From the NCBI GenBank assembly GCA_016293495.1, contig JAEDED010000003.1, forward strand, positions 82,249 to 146,248: a stretch of 64,000 nt of DNA. Reading direction: 5' to 3'. Both the position numbers and the translations under genes were made by a program. The DNA comes from Treponema sp. (GTDB taxonomy: Bacteria > Spirochaetota > Spirochaetia > Treponematales > Treponemataceae). The notes under the pieces are model-generated. The model was not told where the DNA came from. It saw only the letters and a list, made by a program, of their open reading frames with translations, and made no database searches. This document shows positions 59,174-64,000 of the stretch, piece by piece. Positions within the stretch are counted from its first letter, which is position 1, and the number at the start of each line of letters is the position of its first letter.

Positions 59174-60535
59174 TTAATTAGTGTTTTTGCGGCTTATTTT
59201 AGTAAAAATAACGATGAAACATACGAGTTCTACAGCGAAGGTCAGAATCCAAGAAAGAGGATATGTTATATAAATCATTGAGGTTTTATGAAACTGTTCC
59301 ATCTTGAAAATTGTCATGAGCCAGAGAATCCTGAAGCCGCATGCACCAGCCATCGAAACGAGCATCGGTAAAAGACTGTGTCCGATTCCGCGGATTATGG
59401 TCCCGATTACATCCATCATTCCGCATAAAAAATAAGTTGAACAGATGATGAAAAGTCTTTCATGACCTGCAGCTATAGTACCGGCATTATCTGAATAAAG
59501 CGGTAACAGTTTGTCAGAAAAATAAATTACTGAGTAACCTAGTACAACGCCGATCAGTATTACTAAAAACTCTGCAATGAAAGCAGTTTTTCTGATTCTG
59601 TTGAAATTTTTTGCACCGTAATTCTGTGAGACAAAAGTCAAAGTTCCCTGGGCAAAACCGTTCATTGAGATGTAGACAAAGTTTTCGATGCTGCTTGATG
59701 CTGAACTTCCGGCAATGATCTGAGCGGAGTTAAAACTGTAAATTGACGACTGGATGATTACATTCGAGAAAGAGAAAAGCATTCCCTGAAAGCCTGCCGG
59801 AACTCCGATTTTCATTATCTTTATGAGAATGTCGCGGTTTATCCGAAGTTCCCTGAGAATAAGCTTAAAATCATCATTTTCTTTTATGAGAAGCATTACT
59901 ACAAGTGCTGCTGCAACCGACTGAGAAATGACAGTTGCAATTCCGACGCCTGCTACTCCCATTTTGAAAACTATTACAAAAAGAAGGTTCAGAAGAACGT
60001 TTACAAGCCCGGCAATAAAGAGAAGGTAAAGCGGCCTTTTTGTATCGCCTTTTGCACGCAGAAGGGCACTGCCAAAATTGTAAACCATTGTAGCAGTAAT
60101 TCCTGCAAAATATATCTTAAGGTATAAAGTTGCCGGAATTAACACGTCTTCAGGAGCCTTCATGAGTTTTAATATCTCTTTGGCCCAGATGACGCCGACA
60201 ATTGTCATCAAAATTCCACTTATAATGCTTACATACATCGCTGTATGAACTGTATCTTTTACCGCTTTTTTGTTCTTTGAGCCGAAAAAGTTTGCGGCAA
60301 CGACATTTGTTCCTGTCGAAAGACCGACAAAAAGATTGACCATAAGGTGGATGAGAGAACCGGTAGAGCCGACTGCACCAAGAGCTTCGTCACCGGCAAA
60401 TTGTCCGACAACTATTACATCAGCCGCATTAAATACAAGCTGCAGTACTCCTGACAGAATAATCGGAATTGAGAACTGTAATAATCTTGTCACAATTGGA
60501 CCTTGGGTTAAGTCCAGTTGATATTTATTCTCCAT
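59174..60535 (-). CDS. MATE-family efflux transporter
   Basis: About 453 residues from the ATG at 60533-60535 (MENKYQLDLTQGP); an upstream TTG frame is less likely. About 12 membrane helices. Family motifs: LTQGPIVTRLLQFSIPIILSGVLQ near the N-terminus, and a second half starting KIMKIGVPAGFQGMLFSFSN. It is a Na+- or H+-driven exporter of cationic compounds or drugs. No regulator is adjacent. No Shine-Dalgarno is obvious. Confidence 0.92.
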   Translation of the reverse strand: MENKYQLDLTQGPIVTRLLQFSIPIILSGVLQLVFNAADVIVVGQFAGDEALGAVGSTGSLIHLMVNLFVGLSTGTNVVAANFFGSKNKKAVKDTVHTAMYVSIISGILMTIVGVIWAKEILKLMKAPEDVLIPATLYLKIYFAGITATMVYNFGSALLRAKGDTKRPLYLLFIAGLVNVLLNLLFVIVFKMGVAGVGIATVISQSVAAALVVMLLIKENDDFKLILRELRINRDILIKIMKIGVPAGFQGMLFSFSNVIIQSSIYSFNSAQIIAGSSASSSIENFVYISMNGFAQGTLTFVSQNYGAKNFNRIRKTAFIAEFLVILIGVVLGYSVIYFSDKLLPLYSDNAGTIAAGHERLFIICSTYFLCGMMDVIGTIIRGIGHSLLPMLVSMAGACGFRILWLMTIFKMEQFHKTSMIYITYPLSWILTFAVELVCFIVIFTKISRKNTN

Positions 60536-60640
60536 AATATATGTAATACCATTTTTCAAAATTAATTGGAATAATGTCAAAGTTTAAAATTTTACGGGAA
60601 TTTTGACAAAATAAGAAAAAATTTATATTTCTGAAACTAT

Positions 60641-60669
60641 TTGACAGCAAATTCATTTAATAATAGAAT
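60641..60669 (+). promoter_or_regulatory. Promoter of the 60719 lipoprotein gene
   Basis: Consensus TTGACA (60641-60646), 17-base spacer, TAGAAT (60664-60669). The leader of about 42 bases includes AGGGAG before the ATG. Confidence 0.7.
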
Positions 60670-60718
60670 AAAAGAAGCAAACTGAAGGACTATGTCCGCA
60701 TGCTTGCAGGGAGTTTTT

Positions 60719-61486
60719 ATGAAAAAAACTAATTTAATAATATCAGCACTTTTTGTAATGTGCATGACTTCGTGTGCCTTTGTTGATGCTGCTAACGGTT
60801 TTTTTACATCAAGCTGGGGTACAGGTTTGAAGCGTGATCTTTCTGAAACATACGGAAAGATGGAATCTAAAGAGCTTGCAGGAATGATTAATGATCCTGC
60901 TATTATGAATGACAAAGCTGCAGGTCAGCAGCTTCTCGTTGAACTTGGAAAGCGTGATGACGTAAAGAATTTGTCTGCCGAAGATAAGAACAGCGTAATG
61001 AATCTCATGATAAATTCTTCAATTGATGCAGAAACAATCGCATCAGTTGTAAGTGAACTTACAAAATCAGATTCATCACAGTCTGCTAATCCGGAAGAAA
61101 TTGCAAAAGAGATAATTTCTTCTATTGATAAGACAGATGTTGAAGCTGTAAAACAGATTCTTAAAGATACAGATCATCTTGATGATGTTGATCCTTCAAG
61201 TGCGGCTCTTGCAACTGTATGTCTTGTTGCACAGGTTGCAAAAAATGTTGACTCATCTATTAACTATGATATTGTTCAGCAAAAGGTTGAAGACATAATG
61301 AATGCTTCTGATGATTCAACAAGAACTGAAAAAATTGATGAGGCAAAAACTTCTCTTGGTCTTTCTGATGATGACGTAGATTCTCTTAAGGTTGCAGTTA
61401 ATGCTGCAGTCAAACTTGGTGACCTTAATGCAGAAGTCTTCCCTGGTATTACAATTAAATCACTCTTTGGTGGTGCAGGGGCATAA
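60719..61486 (+). CDS. Lipoprotein of unknown function
   Basis: 255 residues from ATG 60719 with AGGGAG upstream. Lipobox MTSC (Cys 19). The mature part is hydrophilic, Asp/Ser/Val/Ala-rich and almost wholly helical, with repeated DD.D..K/SV patterns (LSAEDKNSVMNLMI, LGLSDDDVDSLKVA). No domain is recognised. It is followed after 46 bases by an outer-membrane-like protein in the same direction, so the two may form an envelope pair. Confidence 0.75.
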   Translation: MKKTNLIISALFVMCMTSCAFVDAANGFFTSSWGTGLKRDLSETYGKMESKELAGMINDPAIMNDKAAGQQLLVELGKRDDVKNLSAEDKNSVMNLMINSSIDAETIASVVSELTKSDSSQSANPEEIAKEIISSIDKTDVEAVKQILKDTDHLDDVDPSSAALATVCLVAQVAKNVDSSINYDIVQQKVEDIMNASDDSTRTEKIDEAKTSLGLSDDDVDSLKVAVNAAVKLGDLNAEVFPGITIKSLFGGAGA

Positions 61487-61532
61487 TCGGTAATTTCTGA
61501 TTATGTTATTTCATTTTACAAGGAGCAGAACA

Positions 61533-62660
61533 ATGAAAAAAATCACAGTTATTTTAAGCACCTTATTAATTTCAGGTTCAATGATTTTTGCCGGCGATTT
61601 TAAACCGGAACTACATACAACTCCATCAGTTCGCCAGCAGGGATACGGTGGATTCTATACAACTGATGTAGAAGGCTTTTACTCAATGTATTCAAACCCG
61701 GCATCTCTTGGAAGAAGAAGAGCTCACTCACTTTTTCCTGGTCTTGATGTACATGTAGGCGGTCCGTTAAAGGATATTCCTGAAATTATTTCAGGCGTAT
61801 CGAACATGGATACTGACAAGCTTACAAAAGTTATTTCAGATAACAATGGTCTTAAACTTGATGTTGATGTTCAGCCTCTTTTGTCTTTCGGACATACTTC
61901 AAGCTGGGGATTTGGCTGGGGCTTTACAACACAGGCATTTATGAACGCAACAGTTCCAGGAATGGCACTTGCTGATATTCAGGGTGGAGCAGAAGCTGTA
62001 TTAACTTTGGGCTTTGCTTTACCACTTATTAACAGCGACAACTTCCTTCTTTCTGTTGGTGCAACTGCAAAAGGTTTCGGACAGGGGGCAACAGCCTATA
62101 ATGGTAACCTTGTAACTTTCATTTCTAAAATGAAAGATGATCCAACGGGCCTTCCATTGTACCTTTCAGCAGGATTTACTTTTGATGCTGGTGTTTACCT
62201 TTCAATCTGTAATACAATCAATGTCGGTGTAGTTTACAACAATCCGTTCAGCATGGCATGGGTAGCAAAGGGAACAATCGGAAAGCCGTCATATGATTTT
62301 AAGGACGTTACAAAACTTGACCAGCAGCTTTCTGCAGGCGTGTCATACAATGTTCCTGTAGCATGGACAAATGGTGTAATTACTTCCTTTAGAATTATGG
62401 GTGATTACAGAAATATCTTCGGCATGTTCCAGAAAGGTTCAAGAAATCCATGGCTTGAACTGTCTTGTGGTACAGAAATCGTATTCGGCAATATCTGTTC
62501 ACTTCGCTTCGGTATGCAGGAAATGCTCCCTGCTTGTGGACTTGGATTTAAGCTCGGAACCTTCAATATTGATATGGCTGTATACGGAAAAGAACTTGGT
62601 CTTGAACCGGGAAGTTCTCCTGTAATGAACGGCAGCGTATTCGTCGGATTTACATACTAA
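61533..62660 (+). CDS. Predicted outer-membrane beta-barrel protein
   Basis: 375 residues from ATG 61533 (AAGGAG upstream). Signal peptide to about IFAG (residue 21). The mature chain has an N-terminal segment typical of FadL/PorV/TraF-like barrels (RQQGYGGFYTTDVEGFYSMYSNPASLG) and many alternating strands rich in Gly and aromatics (FGHTSSWGFGWGFTTQAF). It ends in GSVFVGFTY, with a C-terminal aromatic residue as expected for BAM substrates. A role in transport of small hydrophobic molecules or in the envelope is possible. No specific substrate can be inferred. Confidence 0.75.
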   Translation: MKKITVILSTLLISGSMIFAGDFKPELHTTPSVRQQGYGGFYTTDVEGFYSMYSNPASLGRRRAHSLFPGLDVHVGGPLKDIPEIISGVSNMDTDKLTKVISDNNGLKLDVDVQPLLSFGHTSSWGFGWGFTTQAFMNATVPGMALADIQGGAEAVLTLGFALPLINSDNFLLSVGATAKGFGQGATAYNGNLVTFISKMKDDPTGLPLYLSAGFTFDAGVYLSICNTINVGVVYNNPFSMAWVAKGTIGKPSYDFKDVTKLDQQLSAGVSYNVPVAWTNGVITSFRIMGDYRNIFGMFQKGSRNPWLELSCGTEIVFGNICSLRFGMQEMLPACGLGFKLGTFNIDMAVYGKELGLEPGSSPVMNGSVFVGFTY

Positions 62661-62669
62661 TCTCAAAAG

Positions 62670-62716
62670 TTATCGGAATGCTTCATCAAATGATGGAACA
62701 TTCCGATAATTTATTT
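62670..62716 (+). terminator. Terminator hairpin that also holds the next gene's -10 box
   Basis: TTATCGGAATG (62670-62680) and CATTCCGATAA (62699-62709) are perfect 11-base arms, with an inner CATCA/TGATG. TTTATTT follows. The 3' arm contains GATAAT (62705-62710), 6 bases before the ATG of the Gfo/Idh gene, with a poor -35 TTCATC 17 bases upstream. Confidence 0.7.
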
Positions 62717-63787
62717 ATGAAAAAAAAATATTCAGCATGTTTAATTGGAACCGGAAGAATCGGTTTTACTCTTGGTTTTGACAAAAAACGTGAACAGCCT
62801 GCAAGTCACACAATGGCCTGCCTCAACAATCCAAAAATCAGAATTACAGGCGGCTGTGATTCTAACGCAGAGGCTCTTGCAAAATGGAAAAAATACGTAG
62901 ACAGACATATTTCTCAAATTACCTTCAGTGAAGATAAAAAGGTTAAGACTTTTTCTGAAAAGCAGATTGACCTGATGTTTGCATCCTGCAATCCTGACAT
63001 TGTAATTATTGCGGTCAACGAAGATTCCCATCTTGAAACAGCACTTAAAGTAATTGAAAAAAAGCCACGCCTTGTGATTCTCGAAAAGCCTGTTGCTCTT
63101 AATCTTGAAGAGGGAAAGAAAATTGTAAAGGCTGCTAAAAAAAATAAGGTTCCTGTACTTGTAAACCATGAACGCCGTTTTGCTTCTGATTATGCAATGG
63201 CAAAGGAATATATTACAAAAATCGGTGATGTTCAGAAAATAAATGCGTGTCTGTTTTCTGGCATGAGGCTTTATGATCCAAAGGCTGAGAAAAACGGCGG
63301 ATACAGTCTTCTTCATGACGGTACGCATCTTGTTGATATCGTAATGTATCTTCTTGAAGCTCTTGGCGATTCTGAACTTAAAAAGCCTGTAATCACAGGT
63401 CTTTTCAAAGACACAAAAGAAAAGAAAGTTATCCGCGGCTTTACTGCAAACTATTCAACAAAGCAGGTTAGTGACATTTCGATATTGATGTCGGGACGAA
63501 GCCGATACTTTGGCTTTGAAGTTGATGTAATCGGAACAGAAGGAAAAATCTGCATCGGAAACGGTCATGCAGAATTCTTTAAGCGCCAGGAATCAAATCT
63601 TTATACAGGATTTTATTCCCTTAAAGAAGATAAAACTGTAAAGCTTTCAAAAAAGACAGGCTATTTTGCAAATATGATTCAAAACGGAGTAGACTTTCTT
63701 GACGGAAAAGCACCGCTTCGTTCAACTCTTGAAACTGGAATGAATGCACTTAAGGTTCTTGAAGACATAAAGGCAAAGATAAAATAA
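62717..63787 (+). CDS. Gfo/Idh/MocA-family oxidoreductase
   Basis: 356 residues from ATG 62717 (MKKKYSACLIGTGRIG); the frame opens at 62678 inside the terminator hairpin, so the longer start is rejected. N-terminal NAD(P) site LIGTGRIGFTLG, then VIIAVNEDSHLETALKVI and VILEKPVALNLEEGKK (EKP motif). The C-terminal Gfo/Idh dimer domain contains HDGTHLVDIVMYLLE with the catalytic-type His. It oxidises or reduces a sugar, inositol or sugar nucleotide; the substrate is unknown. No Shine-Dalgarno. Confidence 0.9.
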   Translation: MKKKYSACLIGTGRIGFTLGFDKKREQPASHTMACLNNPKIRITGGCDSNAEALAKWKKYVDRHISQITFSEDKKVKTFSEKQIDLMFASCNPDIVIIAVNEDSHLETALKVIEKKPRLVILEKPVALNLEEGKKIVKAAKKNKVPVLVNHERRFASDYAMAKEYITKIGDVQKINACLFSGMRLYDPKAEKNGGYSLLHDGTHLVDIVMYLLEALGDSELKKPVITGLFKDTKEKKVIRGFTANYSTKQVSDISILMSGRSRYFGFEVDVIGTEGKICIGNGHAEFFKRQESNLYTGFYSLKEDKTVKLSKKTGYFANMIQNGVDFLDGKAPLRSTLETGMNALKVLEDIKAKIK

Positions 63788-63946
63788 GTAAAGAATAAAC
63801 AGCAACAGCCGGGGGAGTACCGGTCATTGTGTTATTAGAAACAATAAAGGCCGGGAATAAAATCTCAGCCATTGTTGTTTAAACAAAAAAATGGGCAGGT
63901 TAGACGAGGCCACTGAAAAAGGTCTCCAATTTTAAGGTCTGAAATA
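63788..63946. other. Unassigned non-coding region at the right edge
   Basis: About 160 bases with local GC-rich blocks (GCCGGGGGAGTACCGGTC, GGCCGGGAATAAAAT, GGTTAGACGAGGCCACTG) unlike the AT-rich spacers elsewhere. No long reading frame on either strand. It might be a small RNA or the remnant of a mobile element, but I cannot match it. Confidence 0.3.
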
Positions 63947-63948
63947 AA

Positions 63949-63996
63949 AAAGCCAGATTTTTGAGAAAAAAATCTCATAAATCTGGCTTTTGCTCT
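63949..63996 (+). terminator. Rho-independent terminator at the right edge
   Basis: AAAAGCCAGATTT (from about 63948) pairs with AAATCTGGCTTTT (ending about 63992), with an inner GAGA..TCTC. It would end either the Gfo/Idh transcript or an RNA from 63788-63946. Confidence 0.75.
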
Positions 63997-64000
63997 TTTA

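Noticed and set aside
62678..62716. Earlier start for the Gfo/Idh protein
   Set aside because: The extra 13 codons lie in the terminator hairpin of the preceding gene, and the Rossmann fold begins right after the ATG at 62717.

Overview
The window is a low-GC, densely coded bacterial chromosome segment of about 56 protein genes, with no rRNA, tRNA, CRISPR array or intact insertion sequence that I can see. The gene set points to a host-associated, fermentative spirochaete, most likely a succinate-forming Treponema. Pointers are many lipoproteins with loose lipoboxes, a J-protein/IF-1/DksA neighbourhood, class II GalT, a MurE whose amino-acid motif is DEDPR rather than DNPR, soluble anaerobic Fe-S redox complexes and no respiratory chain. 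The genus call is inference from gene content.

Layout. 1-1740: end of an oligopeptide ABC transporter operon (oppD partial, oppF) and an orphan TrpR-family repressor. 1793-6177: ankyrin-repeat lipoprotein, membrane J-protein, infA, DksA-like protein. 6220-10352 (minus): overlapping operon of a dual-receiver regulator, a cytoplasmic hybrid histidine kinase and a PHP phosphatase. 10491-15971: DJ-1 protein, YeiH transporter, amino-acid ABC transporter with a circularly permuted binding protein, acetate kinase. 16096-19120 (minus): OppA-like protein coupled to an unknown 470-residue protein. 19364-34829: a C4-dicarboxylate/redox block (below). 34995-45771: MFS permease, PAP2 phosphatase, galE, M20 peptidase, lipoprotein, aroA, metA, esterase, U32 peptidase. 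45832-50395: Rel/SpoT, hisF/hisH, queD, DUF4349 lipoprotein. 50505-56762: murE-ddl-murD and recQ. 56852-64000: small exported proteins, galT, MATE pump, lipoprotein plus outer-membrane protein, Gfo/Idh oxidoreductase.

The centrepiece is 19364-34829. It encodes an LDH-fold dehydrogenase carrying the malate-dehydrogenase arginine, class II fumarase, a chemoreceptor, hdrB-hdrC-hdrA, flxD-flxC-flxB-flxA, a fumarate-reductase iron-sulfur protein and flavoprotein with no cytochrome b anchor, and an AspT/YidE-type transporter of the family that includes succinate exporters. Read together this is oxaloacetate -> malate -> fumarate -> succinate -> export. NADH would be oxidised by an Hdr-Flx flavin-bifurcating complex that may use fumarate as its high-potential acceptor and ferredoxin as its low-potential acceptor. 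The coupling is inference; the gene order and motifs are seen.

Other structure not explained by genes: several genes have a -10 box only 6-9 bases before the ATG and no Shine-Dalgarno (leaderless or nearly so); short tandem duplications of 14-20 bases begin at the stop codons of galE, the AspT-like gene and murD; two repeat-like palindromic elements interrupt the hdr-flx-frd operon; FrdA has a 49-residue Lys/Ala/Pro histone-H1-like tail.
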